Below are positions 12,301-24,022 of a DNA stretch of 64,000 bases, piece after piece (position 1 is the first letter of the stretch; every line of letters begins with the position of its first letter). The position numbers and the translations under genes were made by a program. Where the stretch lies: positions 436,001-500,000 of the forward strand of contig NC_045149.1 in NCBI RefSeq assembly GCF_008831285.2, in the 5' to 3' direction. The notes beneath the pieces were generated by a model, which worked only from the letters and a program-made list of their open reading frames with translations, was not told the DNA's origin and made no database searches. The DNA comes from Nymphaea colorata. Its lineage: Eukaryota > Streptophyta > Magnoliopsida > Nymphaeales > Nymphaeaceae.

Positions 12301-12394
12301 GAGAGAGAAGAGGGCGGTGTCGGGCTCCCACGCTGCTGTTTTCTGGTTCGAGTCTAGACCCGATCCTGCCCACCTACAAAAGACGAGTGTTACT
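9359..12394 (-). repeat. Long terminal repeat (5' LTR in element sense)
   Basis: This is the partner of 2153-5202. It starts with TGTCACACC on the plus strand and carries the same purine-rich tract (about 11790-12330). Transcription of the element would run leftward from within this repeat. I could not place a TATA box with confidence. Confidence 0.88.
11790..12330. repeat. Purine-rich (GA) tract in the second LTR
   Basis: Counterpart of 4580-5130. It lacks the G-rich insertion but has extra GAGAGA copies around 12005-12060. Confidence 0.65.
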
Positions 12395-12399
12395 ATAAA
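12395..12399. repeat. Target-site duplication (right) of the gypsy element
   Basis: ATAAA, identical to 2148-2152. Confidence 0.75.
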
Positions 12400-12526
12400 A
12401 CCAAAATTTGTTTTGAAGAAGATCTTCAGCTCGAAAGACTTTTTGTAATATTTTTCTCGTAAGTGCGAGTGGCCCCCCCTCACAGTTATGAGAGATATGG
12501 ATAGGGTTCATGGCTACTATCCAACA
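12400..12526 (-). mobile_element. Proximal part of copia 3' LTR
   Basis: On the minus strand the LTR begins TGTTGGATAG at 12526, directly after a purine-rich stretch (12527-12540) that fits a polypurine tract. It is cut at 12400 by the gypsy insertion and appears to resume at 2147. Confidence 0.5.
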
Positions 12527-12540
12527 TCTTTCACTTGGCC

Positions 12541-14345
12541 ATGAGGCCGCCAGTTTGCTTCCACTATTATGGGTCTCCTTAGACTCCAGCTACGTTGTTT
12601 TTTCATAATTGTTTATCCATCATAATTTAAATTTGTTCAAGGTTTGTAGCAAAGTTTTCCTTCCAACGGTTTCTTTTACAACCTTTCAAATATATCTTAA
12701 CCCATGTAGACTATATTCTTGGTAAACAAATCTTCAAAAATTCTAATAGTTAAGATGTCAACTACCATATCATTGGTAGACATATAATCAACTGACATTT
12801 CATTTTCTCAATCATTTCATGAACATAATGGTATTTCAACATTATATATTTACTCTTGGAGCTAACAACTCCATTTTTCATAAGGGATATCGCTGCTTGA
12901 TCGTTACACTATAATTGAACTGGTTCATTATCAAGATCTAACTTTAACGCCCTGTTTGGTTGGAGGGAAAGGGAGGGAAAGAGATGGAGGGAAAGGAAAG
13001 GAAAGGAAAGGGAAGAGGAAGGGAATGGAAGGCAATGGAATGGAAAGAGATGATTATAAAAGCTTGTTTAGATAAAAGTGAATGGAATGGAAAGGAAACG
13101 ATGCAATTTATAATAATACCCTCAATAGTCAAAAGGTTGGGAGGCAGAGAGAAAAAAAACGTGGAGGGTGTTGTGGGCAGTCAACACTTTTGCACTTACT
13201 CCCTTTCCTTTCCCTCCCAATCCGTCCGATTTGGGAGGGATTGAATTTACACTATACAATCCTTTCCTTTCCTTTCCCTCCCCTCCCATCCAAACAGACT
13301 TTCTCTCTTTCCCTCCCTTCTAATTAGCCAACCAAACACAGGAGGGATTGCTCAATCCCTCCCTTTCCCTTCCTTTCCTTTCAACCAAACAGGCCTTAAG
13401 TTTTTTAAGAACCGATTTATTCAGATAGCAAAGATAGCTGTAACATTATATGCTACATATTTTACTTCTTGAGTATGTTGAGCAACACATCTCTGCCTCT
13501 TACAAAACCAGACTACCACTCCACCTCCAAAGAGAAACCCGTATATAGATATGGACTTACTATCGTCTTTACAACCCGCAAAATTTGCATTAGAATAGCC
13601 AACTAAAGTTAATTCCTCAGCTTGGTAACACAATTTCAAGCTTTTTGAACCTTTAATATAGCTAATTTTTTTTTTACTGCTTAGAGTGAGACCAACCAGT
13701 TACTTTGGTAACGACTCGCAAGATGATAGAAAAACTTATGTCAGGTCTTGTGCATAGCATTAGATACATTAAATTTTTGTTGTGCTTCTCTAGGACAATC
13801 GATTCTACTTAGATTTATTCATTTAGCTATAGGAGTCCCAATAGATTTGAATCTTGCATTAGGAACTTCTTTAAGATATAATCGATATATAGTTCTTGGC
13901 TCAAACTCAAAATCCTCGAGTTTCTATCTCAAGTGATCTTTATACCTAAAATATATGTTCAAAGTTTTCGTTCAACAAAGTCTTAGTTTTGAATATCATT
14001 TTGTTATCAACAAAACCAAGTCTTAGTTATAATAAGATGTCATCAACATATAATGACATAATGCAAAAAAGACTCTCACTTTTCCAAACATATACACAGT
14101 GATCTAGCATATTTGATATATATCCAAGCTTAGTGTTTGTCTTATGAAAAACAAAATACCATTGTTTAAGAGATTGCTACAAGCCGGACAAGGATTTTCT
14201 TTTACTTGTAGACTTTGTCCCTATTTTATTTAGTGACATATCATTATGGTTGTGTCATATAAATAGTTTTTTAACTCACCATTTAGAAAAGCAATGATCC
14301 GATCTAGAAACTCTAGCTTGACATGCATAAGCATAGCAGCATAAT
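12541..14345 (-). pseudogene. Ty1-copia pol fragment (RT and RNase H)
   Basis: Minus-strand frames give, from high to low coordinates: an F-L-N-G-E-L segment near 14280; Y-V-D-D-I-L-L near 14040-14060 (the copia RT catalytic box, intact); L-V-G-Y-S-N-A-N-F-A-G-C-K-D-D-S-K-S from 13421-13639 (RNase H start); and past the MITE the C-D/N-D-Q-A-A-I-S-L-M-K-N block near 12880. Many stops are present. Protein continuity across the MITE (R-F-L-K-N-L before, L-D-L-D-N-E-P-V-Q-L after) shows that the MITE inserted into it. Gag, protease and integrase are not seen next to it. Confidence 0.75.
12949..13395. mobile_element. MITE (PIF/Harbinger-like) inside copia RNase H
   Basis: The left end CGCCCTGTTTGGTTG and the right end CAACCAAACAGGCC form terminal inverted repeats. 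TTAA lies at both borders, giving a 3-bp TTA or TAA duplication typical of Tourist/PIF-Harbinger MITEs. The interior is simple-sequence GGGAAAGG on the left half and its complement on the right half, so the whole 447-bp unit can fold back. It encodes nothing. Confidence 0.7.
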
Positions 14346-15250
14346 GCCCCATTCCCTCTTGACTTTTTTATTAAACACATGAAATCGTGAAGTTAAAAGA
14401 GTGAAACTAGACACACGGGTATGTCGGGGAAACCACTCTCCCACAACAATCCAAACAAAAAACGAAAAAAAATGCATAGAATAAAACCTTCATGCCCTCA
14501 AACGGATTGTTACATCCCATTAGACACAAGCCTGTTGTGGAATTTACAAAGTTCAATTCCATCTTACCATGATTGAGCATCAAGAAGCCGCCATTTTTGG
14601 GGTGAGTAGGATATTAACAACCTACCACTCAAAGAAAAACTCAAATACCATTCATTTCCCTTGTATCTGGTGTCCTATGCTGCACGGAACACCTGAAAAC
14701 TGGATGGGTAGTGGACTCGTTTCTTCTAAACTGAACACCCCCACTATTAACTATTTATGAGAATAGCAACAATGAGAATCAAAACGAAGATAGGTCCTAC
14801 CCTAACCAACTATTTAAGCCCCGGCAACAAGCATCGATATTTTAATACCAGTTAATCAGTTATTGAGACGCCATTTTAACATGCATCACATAGCATAGCA
14901 CAGCGTGCTTCAGAAAGGAAAAGGACGTCAACCCATCTTGGCTTCATGTTGTGTTTCCGTCTCTTTGAAATTCAAAATGAGCTGCTAATTGGACCCACTT
15001 AATTAAATCCGATAAATTCAGGAGAAATTTGAATCGGGTGTAAACGTCGGGATTCGAACCGTTGACGTCCCTTGAACGAGGGGTCTCTTGAAATTTGAAC
15101 AGGTTTGCATCATCCGGCCGGGAAACCGCGTTGAGTTACATGTGATATCGGTTTCGGAAGAGGTTTAAGGTAATAATTGAAACGTGAATCGCCTTTCTGT
15201 AAATAAAGGATAAAACTTAGCCGCCTCCCGCAAAAATTGGTTCTCCCACA
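14346..15250. other. Intergenic region upstream of MTB
   Basis: This 0.9-kb stretch has no coding motif. It must contain part of the MTB promoter. I see no TATA box that I would commit to, consistent with a housekeeping-type promoter. The T-arm-like GGTTCGAATCCC on the minus strand near 15050 does not form a tRNA. Confidence 0.4.
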
Positions 15251-15521
15251 AGAGAGACGAAAGCAAGAGAATGGAGGGGGAGCGCGAGCGACGGAAGGCG
15301 CTGTTTCAGATCCCACTCGCCACTTCCTGGATTTTCCTCCTACACCTTCCCCTCCCTCTCCCTTTACACGAAGGAACGATGAGATCCTAATTCGCGAAAA
15401 TTAGGGTTCATTTCACGGTCATCTCTGTCAATAGGTTCGAGTTCCCTTTCCTTCTCTCTTTCTCTAGGGTTTTTGTTTCTTTGCTTTCGGTTATTTTCAA
15501 ATACGCATTCTTCTTTCTTTG

Positions 15522-15651
15522 GTGAGTTTTATTTCTGTTATGTTTGATGCGTTTTGACGTTTGAGAAGTCCCTGTGCTTGCGTGTGTAGGGGGATTGTGT
15601 ACTAGTTTGTATCTCCAGTCGTACTAATGGTTTGTCATGTTCTAATTTCAG
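15522..15651 (+). other. MTB: Probable intron in the MTB 5' leader
   Basis: A good donor (G|GTGAGT at 15522) and acceptor (TTTCAG ending 15651) flank a 130-bp T-rich segment. A branch-site match, TACTAAT, lies at 15622-15628. The start codon is 21 bases after the acceptor. Leader introns are common in plant housekeeping genes. The transcription start is probably in the CT-rich region at 15310-15440. Confidence 0.55.
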
Positions 15652-15672
15652 TTCCATTGTGTTTTTGCGAAA

Positions 15673-18600
15673 ATGGATGTGCCTACTCATGATGGACACT
15701 ATCTGAAACGTGGGTTTACAGAGGTTTCTGAACCCAGAAAGGGAGATGCAAATAGATATGAAGAAGACGATGAATGTGAAAATTCTGAAAAGAAGAAGCT
15801 CCGATCTGGCAAGTCAAGGAAGCATAGTAATGTTGACGACTCTGAAGATTGGGAACGCGAAGCCAAGGGACGAGCTTCTATGGAGCGAAATGAGAGTAGG
15901 GGAAGATTGAATGGGTCGACTAGGGCAGATGATTTCGTAGAAGATGATTATGATGGTAGAAGAGAATTACACTCAAAGATGCTGAGGGAAAACGTAGATT
16001 TTGTGGAACAAGTTAGCCATGGAAGCAGTAGCGAGAAGAGAGAGAAGAATGACAGGAAGCTGGGCAATGGGTATTCCGATATTTTGCCAGAAACTGGAAA
16101 ATGGAGCAAAGATGATGTTTCCAGTAAGAAATACGGTCGGTTGGAGGAGGAAGTTGGGGCCCGAAAGCTTGATGATGACGATGAATATTTTGATGAGAAT
16201 GATCGTCAAACATCACGAAAACTGAGCGGAAAAGGTTCAGGTCAGGAAGGTTCGTGGAACAAATCAAGAGCCAAACCAGAATTTTCTGTGGGAGACCAGC
16301 CTGACAGAACTCCTGATAAGTTAATCAAAGAAGAGTCTGATGAACGATATTCAGAGAGGAAAGAGAGCAGCAGGGAGAAAGGCCAGGGAAACCGGAGCAA
16401 TAAGCAGGACGCTCAAGAGCGGGAAAGGAACCCACGGAGGAAGTGGGATGAACCTGATGTGGCTAGGAAGGCTCACTTTGTAGTTGATGATGGTTATACC
16501 GACAAAGAAGATTCAAGGGGCGGGAAGGTTTCTGATAAGCATGAGTTCTCACGTGAAAGAGCTGTTGATGCAAGGATGGAACCAATTGACACCTCTCCTA
16601 GAAACCGTAGCAGATATGGAGCTTCTAGCCATGACAAAGGTGACAAAGCATGGACTCAAGCAAGTGAAAGTAAATCTGTCAGATCGAGCGGTAGGGAGGA
16701 TAATAGAGTTGAGTCCGAAAGGAGCAAGACCAAAGGCAGGTGGGATTCACGTGAAGAGGACAATGACGATAACAGGATGGTCACTGGCAGCCGTGAGCAC
16801 AGAGATGATACAAGGGATGATAGGACAAGAAGACCGAAAGAAAAGCTTGATTCCGCAGAGGATGTTGAGTTGGGTGCCCGCAGGCTGAGCTATAAAGTTC
16901 ACGGTGAGAAACAAGAGAAATATAGGGAGCATAGGGGCTCCACTCATGGTGGGCATGATGATACAGAAAGCTGGGAGAGGTCAGTTAATACTGATGATGA
17001 AGGACATACGGACAAGGCAAGATTGAGGAATAGGAGGGACTCTACCTGGGAAGACCTTGATGGTAGAGGCAGGTCCGGTAATGCGACTAGGAGCACGAGG
17101 GCTGTAAAAAATTCAAGGAGATCCAGAAGCCCTGAAGGAAGTGGACACTATCGTCAAGACTCTGAAGAGCTTGAGAGAGGTTTCTCAGACGACAGAGCTG
17201 AATCGGATAATGAAAGAAGCATCAGTTTCAAAGGAAAGGATAGAGAAAGGGAAGAAAGCAGAGATGACAGATCCAGGGGTAGAGGCCATGGTTTTAGTAG
17301 GAATAGGGAGTGGGAGGATTCAAAAGATGCTTGGAAGAAAAGACAAAGTAGGCATGAGAAAGGTATGAAAGATGGGGATGTAGATTCTGACTATGATAAG
17401 GAACGAGAATCCAGTAGACGCGAAAGGGAGAGGATGGATGTTGATAAGATCCATGAAAGGCCTGCATACAGAAAGGACAGAGGCAGAATGGAGGGTACAA
17501 AAGGGGCATCAAGTTATGTATCCGGAAATGAAAATCCAGATACTTTTGCTGTTCGACAGAAGTCCATCGATTGTGAAAGAGAGGAATCTGGATCCAGTGT
17601 TATGGTTAGGAGAGGCGAGGCAAGAGGCCTCCCTGACTTTGTTTCAGGCCTTCCTGAGGAAGATTGGGGTTATCCGTCCAGTGATAGGACAAGGATATCT
17701 GATGCTTATACTTCAGGAGAAGACCTGCAGGAGCGATATGCTGATGATGGCTCCCCTCTGATTGATCAGAACATTGGTTTGGATACAGCAAGGGTTGACT
17801 GTGATGTAGCAAATTCTGGAAGAGGAAGGGACTTAAAGACCACTATGAGTCCTAACTATGCTTCTGTTGGCCAGACAGCTACTGGCATGCCATCTCCTTT
17901 TGGGAGCAACCAAGGATCAGTATCATATAACAGAATAGTCCAGCAAGGAGGAAAGGTTGGCAGAGCTGGTCGAGGTGGACGAGGAAGACTGCCAACAAGA
18001 GATGCACAAAGGATTGGAATTCATGGTCCGATGATGGGAAACCCGTTTGGTCCTCTTGGTTTACCCCCTGGTCCTATGCAGCCTATAGGCCCAAACATGT
18101 CACCTGCTCCAGGCCCTCCAATTGGCCCTGGTCTTTATATGCCTCCTTTTCCTGCTCATATAGTCTGGCCAGGACCTCGTGGTGTAGATATGAACATGTT
18201 GCCTGTCCCACCTGGTGTGTCTCATGTTCCACCACCTGGACCTTCGGGGCCTAGATATGCCCCTCCGATTGCAGCTGCTCCAGGTCATGCTATGTATTTT
18301 AATCAACCTGGTCCTGTCAGAGGCGTTTCATCTAATATTCCTGCTCCTGCTTTTGGTGGTTCTAATGCAATACCGCTTGGACGTGGCATGGGGAATGATA
18401 AACCACCTATGGGTTGGGTGCCTCCAAGAAGTAGTGGGCCTCCTGGTAAAGCACCATCTAGAGGTGAACAAAATGACTATTCTCAGAATTTTGTGGACAC
18501 AGGTATGAGGCCACAAAATTTTATCAGGGAGCTAGAGCTTACTAATGTGGTGGAGGACTACCCAAAACTCAGGGAGCTTATTCAGAAGAAGGATGAGATT

Positions 18601-21600
18601 GTTCAAAAGTCTGCTTCTCCACCAATGTATTATAAATGTGATCTAAAGGAACATGCTCTTTCTCCAGAGTTCTTTGGAACAAAATTTGATGTGATCCTTG
18701 TGGACCCACCTTGGGAGGAATATGTTCATCGTGCTCCTGGCGTTGCAGACCATATGGAATACTGGACTTTTGAAGAAATACAAAATCTTAAAATTGAGGT
18801 ATTAAATTAATATTATTTGTTCTTTATTGTGCTAATAATTAATGCCGTTTGAATTGCTTTCGATTTTTGGTTGCTATTGCTCTTAGTTGCTGGATGACAA
18901 ACTAACCATATATATTCTCTTGTTAGCATACTCTCTTTATTCGAAATCTTTTTTGTTGTGCTATTTATTTATTTCATGACTTCTTGATAGTTTATTCTTA
19001 ACCAAGTAGTAGAAAATTGTAAATGCAAGATTCATGAGCTCAATCTCTCTGCCTAAGTGCATGATTGGATGTTCAATTATGAGGAAAAAGTACACCAGAT
19101 TGTCTCAAGAATATTCTTTCTTTGGTCATTTTAATTGTTGAAATTGGTTAATTATGTTCAGCTGTTTCTTTGACATTCTTAAAAAGTATGTGTGCATATC
19201 AAGTAACACACCCTTGACCCTTCTTCTAGGGCTTGGAATCAGGGTACATTACTTAATACCTATGGTTGCCCATGCATGTGCCTATAGGTACAGTTCTATG
19301 TATTCATAATTACATACATTCACTTAGACTGACTGATTGATTTTATATTGGGTTCTTTGTAAGAAGGGTGCTGCACTTGTGTCAATGCATTTGGCATGGT
19401 TTTGGGTACAGAGCATGATTTCAATAGGACAGACAACTCGCATTTTTTAATGGCGAGAATCTTTTTGGGTGTTTTCTGGCAAAGTTGTTTTGAGTTTATT
19501 GGCTACGCTAGTTGTGCACTACAATGTGTTGTCAGAAACATAATCATGGATAATGTCCAGCTGCATGCTTTTGATTTTTTAGTTAATCGGGCTCTGTTAG
19601 TTTTGCAGTGTAATTTGTTGTCAGAAATATATGTACCTGGTCTGTTTTGCTAACGTTAGTTTCATGCTTTTCTTAGGCAATTGCAGATACTCCTTCATTT
19701 ATCTTCCTTTGGGTAGGCGATGGTGTGGGACTCGAGCAAGGTCGTCTTTGTTTAAAGAAGGTATGTTACTTAAAGTCTTAAACTGTTAGTCAAATGATAA
19801 GTCCTATCCTAGTGCTCATAGCTGCCATTATTATCCTGACCTAAGTGGGCACCAAATGGTGGTTAAAGTTAAGTGTCACTTGTAGTAGGTAAATAGGTAA
19901 ATGCAGACCTTTGGAAAAACTAGTTTGTTTTCAAGGTAAGCAACTTCTAAACAGTGTCTGCTTTGCTGGTTCCATTGTCACATAGAACACGTATTATTCA
20001 AAAAAGAAAAAAAAACACGTATGACACCCGAGAAATAAGTCAGCGGTATAAAATGGCAATTAGACGCGTCTTTTAAAAAAAATGCCAAAAAATAGAAAAC
20101 GTGAAAAAATGCGTATTAATTTATATTTCTTCATATTTTTCGTATTTTTTATTAATTTACATTTTTTATAATTTTCAGGATTTATTAAATGCTTTAAATT
20201 TTTAAAAATTTCCCGAGATTTTCCCTAGATATACAACTTTACTGTATTATACCCGAGAAATTTTGTGTCGCATACCTGTACACGATATATGTGACAATGA
20301 CTGGTCCTATGTTCATGTTTCTTATTGATGGATTGATCTTTTGAGAAGGCTCGGGAAGTATATTGCTGTCCCTTTTGCTATCTATCATGTAATATTGACT
20401 TCTAAAAGGTAAGGAACTTTGTTAAGCACATGTATTACAGGCAACTTGATTCTTAATGTAAACTGTTGAATATGTGTTCTAGGAGCATGGTGGGGTACCT
20501 GATACTTTCTTCTTTTTGCTTTTTTCCCTAGTGGCTTCAGTTTGGTAACAAACACCTAGTTTTTGGCTTTATGGTTTCATGACTTAGGGCCTTGCTTTAT
20601 GAACTGGCAGTGTGCAGCATAGTCATAATTGTTGAATTTGTTAGTCTTTTTAAAAATCAAGCATCTCATCAGATTTTTAATTTTTCTCTTTTTTCAAGAA
20701 AAATCCCAGAATATAAAAGAATTCCGATACATATTTAATGTGAACTGGATAAGTTCAATATACAAGTCCACTGTATAAACATAGGAATCTGAGGTGCTAG
20801 AAATCTCTGAGATTATTGTGTCTGTGCATGTGAATTCTACAGTGATAGAAATCTATGACACTATAGTGTGTGTTTCTGTACGTGCATGTAAACTTGCTTG
20901 CTTGGTTTACAAATGTGATTGTTTGCTTAAATGTGACACTTATGCAGTTCGTATAGAAATGGATGATACACTTTCATTTTTTATGTTAAGCTGTGCAAGG
21001 GCCAGATGTTGAAGATTTGGTAGAATTTTAAAGTAGAATGATATTTATATTAGTTATGGAAGTAAGTCTCAGATACCTTCTGTTTGGGTACCTTGGCATT
21101 GTTAAATTTAACCAGTTGTGTTAGCCCATGGTTGAACCCCAAGGTAGTTGATAACTTCAACCTATTTGCTAATTTGGCTTAGTTCCCTGAAAGTTGATAG
21201 AATATTTTTATGAAATATCATGGAGTCAAAACCTTTGTGTGCACTTGAACATTAGCTTTTTCATGTGTGTTTTTGGTTTTCTTTTTACACGGTTGAAGTC
21301 CTGTCTCTGTGTACATAGAGGTTACGCTTGGTCTTTTTCTTTGGTAGACACAGGTTGGTCAAATTCAGTGTCAGAATTGATTATAAATTACCAAAAGGAG
21401 GCATATATCACATTTGAATAGTTTGTCTTTCTCCGTTAACTTTTGATGGACTGCTTTTTTGGGATGATTTCATTCGTAGTTGGATTCGGAAGAAAATTCC
21501 CAAGCTGTCCAATTTATATAGTATTTATTGACCATTAATTGACTTGTTATGTCAGTCTTTCATGCTTTCATGGCAAGTCTTAAATAATTATGTTCATTAA

Positions 21601-23976
21601 TGTGCTTACACTTTTTTAGGTGTTCATCTGGAGTCCTGTATAATGGATTCAACATTTTCCATATAGGCTTTTTTGAACTTAGGAACGATTGCAGTATATA
21701 ATGAAAAAGCAAGTCCCTTAATAAAGGTGACCACCTTAATTGAAGTTTAGCATGTCTATGGACTCATCAGACATCGTGAATTGGACTAGGCATTTTAGTT
21801 TGGATTGATAAGGCCTAGTTTTAGGAAGGGTTCCCATTGCAAGCCCCTCGAAGTAACTGCCATGTCACACATATGTCCAACCGATTTCTTATTTCTAAAT
21901 CTGATTATTTTGAGTGTCAATCAAATTTACATGTAATACTTCCATTTTTCAGTGTTTATTACATAGAAATGCTATTTAAACTGAACACAACTATATTGAA
22001 TAAAAAAGAATTTCAATTTTGTTCAGTTATCTTTGTCCATATTCGTGCATGTTTCTTTTTTATATTTTAAATGGAAGCTACAATTTTTTTTTTAATTGTG
22101 AGTGTGTAAGTTTTTTTTTACCTGTCCAGCTATCTGTAGTTCCATGTTTCCTAGAAAATTTTGACGTTTTTTGCTTATTGTAAATTTTGTTATTTTTGTA
22201 TTTGCTTTTGTTGCTTTCTCATTCTTTCTTCTGTTAGTAATTGTACTTCTAACAACTGCAACTACACTATGCTTCAAGTGAATGTTCACGAACTAAAACT
22301 AATGAACTAAGAGACCTTGAATTTTTTGTAGTGGGGATTTCGAAGGTGCGAGGATATTTGTTGGGTGAAGACTAATAAATCAAATGCTACCCCGGGATTG
22401 CGCCATGATTCTCACACATTGTTTCAGCGTTCCAAGGTTGGTAAATCAATATTATAGCTGCATGGTTCTAAAAGGTCGATGAGGTTGAGATGCTGTACTG
22501 TGAGGAAAGTTGAATTATTGGGAAGTTATTGTAGTCATGTTTTGGTCATGTTAACCATTGTCACAGTAAACACATCTTATTGGAAAAAAAACACGTATAA
22601 TATGCCAAAACATAGTCAGCGTATAAAACGTGAAAAAACGCGTCTTTTTTTAAAAAATGCCAGAAGATAAAAAAACACAAAAACGACGTGTATTATATGC
22701 GTTTTTTCACGTTTTTTTCATATTTTTTATGATTTTTTATTTTTTATAATTTTCTGGATTTATTAAATGTTTTAAATTTTTTGAAAAATTACTGAGATTT
22801 TCCCGAGATATTATCGAGATATACAACTTTGCTGTATTATACCTGAGAAATTTCTTGCCGTATAATACCCGTACACGTTTTTTGTGACAATGATGTGAAC
22901 TATGGTTTCTGATGTTCGTTAGCATCTGTGTATGTAGGTTTTTGATTTTTCTTGTCAAGTTTCTTGATTTGAATTGCTTCTGAAATAGGAGCACTGCCTG
23001 ATGGGTATAAAGGGGACTGTTCGCCGTAGCACAGATGGGCACATTATCCATGCCAATATTGACACAGACATAATAATTGCTGAAGAACCACCATATGGTT
23101 AGTGTTTGTTCATTTTTTTATCTTCAAGAACTTTGTCTACTATTGTAGTTGCTTGCTTATTAATAATCTTAGAATTTGTTGTTCTCTTGCTTTAAGAGGA
23201 TATAAATATGCTGGACTAAGCTATACAGTGACTCTGAATTTGCAATTTGGAAACTGTGCTTTAGTTCTGATTCTGGACTTATAGTTTTAGCATATGCATA
23301 CGCGTATACGCAGCCAAAGATGGTAGGTTTGGCAGGTTCCCCATATGTCTCTACATGCTACAACAAACATGGGCTTTGAACCATCTGGTTGTCATTTTGA
23401 TCTGGATACGTTGACCATGCAGAATCCTTATTCCACTTCCAGCTAGTGCCTGCTAAAAAGTTTGGGGATCATTTTAACCATTTCCAGATATTCCTGCTTA
23501 AAGGTCTGCTCTAGAGAAATATGATGTGCATGCTCTTGTTTGTCGATCTAGCCATATGAATATGTTTGTACAATGTGGCGTCATAGGGTTTAACTCTTGA
23601 GTGTTGACATGTCCTTGGTCAAATATCATGAATCTGATCTAGACCCAGATTCAATGTGTTCTGCATTGTGTGTTTGAATGTGATTTCTGGTACAGAGTTG
23701 GGGTATTCTTGTCATATGTTGTATTTAGTCTACAATTTATATTTAATGAGAACTAGGTCAGACCCGCCAAGGGAATATAGCGTCTGTTCAGCACCTCTTT
23801 GTTCTTCTTTCCTTGTCTCTTCATGCTTGATGAGGTGAACATGTCACTATTTCTACTATGGTGTTAAAGCAGTGTCAAAAAGGGAACTTGTTCTGTCAAA
23901 AAGAAGAAAGTTACTGATCCTCTCTTTCTTCTCTCTCATCTCCCATTTCTTTCTCTAATTTTTGCATTCTCCTTGC

Positions 23977-24022
<46 letters not shown>

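Larger units (their letters stand above)
2153..12394 (-). mobile_element. Ty3-gypsy chromovirus (Tekay/Del-like), complete but degenerate
   Basis: Two long direct repeats of about 3,050 and 3,036 bp bound a 4.16-kb internal region read on the minus strand in the order gag, RT, RNase H, integrase, chromodomain. That order (integrase after RNase H) defines Ty3-gypsy. A C-terminal chromodomain-like segment, initiator-Met primer site and 3-kb LTRs fit the Tekay/Del chromovirus clade. It is flanked by ATAAA duplications. The outer terminal dinucleotides are mutated (CG instead of TG at 2153; CT instead of CA at 12393-12394), while the inner LTR ends keep TG and CA. The gag zinc knuckle and the protease are missing, many stops are present, and the RT catalytic pair has lost an Asp. 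It cannot move on its own. Confidence 0.9.

Noticed and set aside
15040-15100. T-arm-like GGTTCGAATCCC on the minus strand, suggesting a tRNA gene
   Set aside because: The T-stem does not pair over five bases, and I find no matching acceptor, D-arm or anticodon arm upstream.
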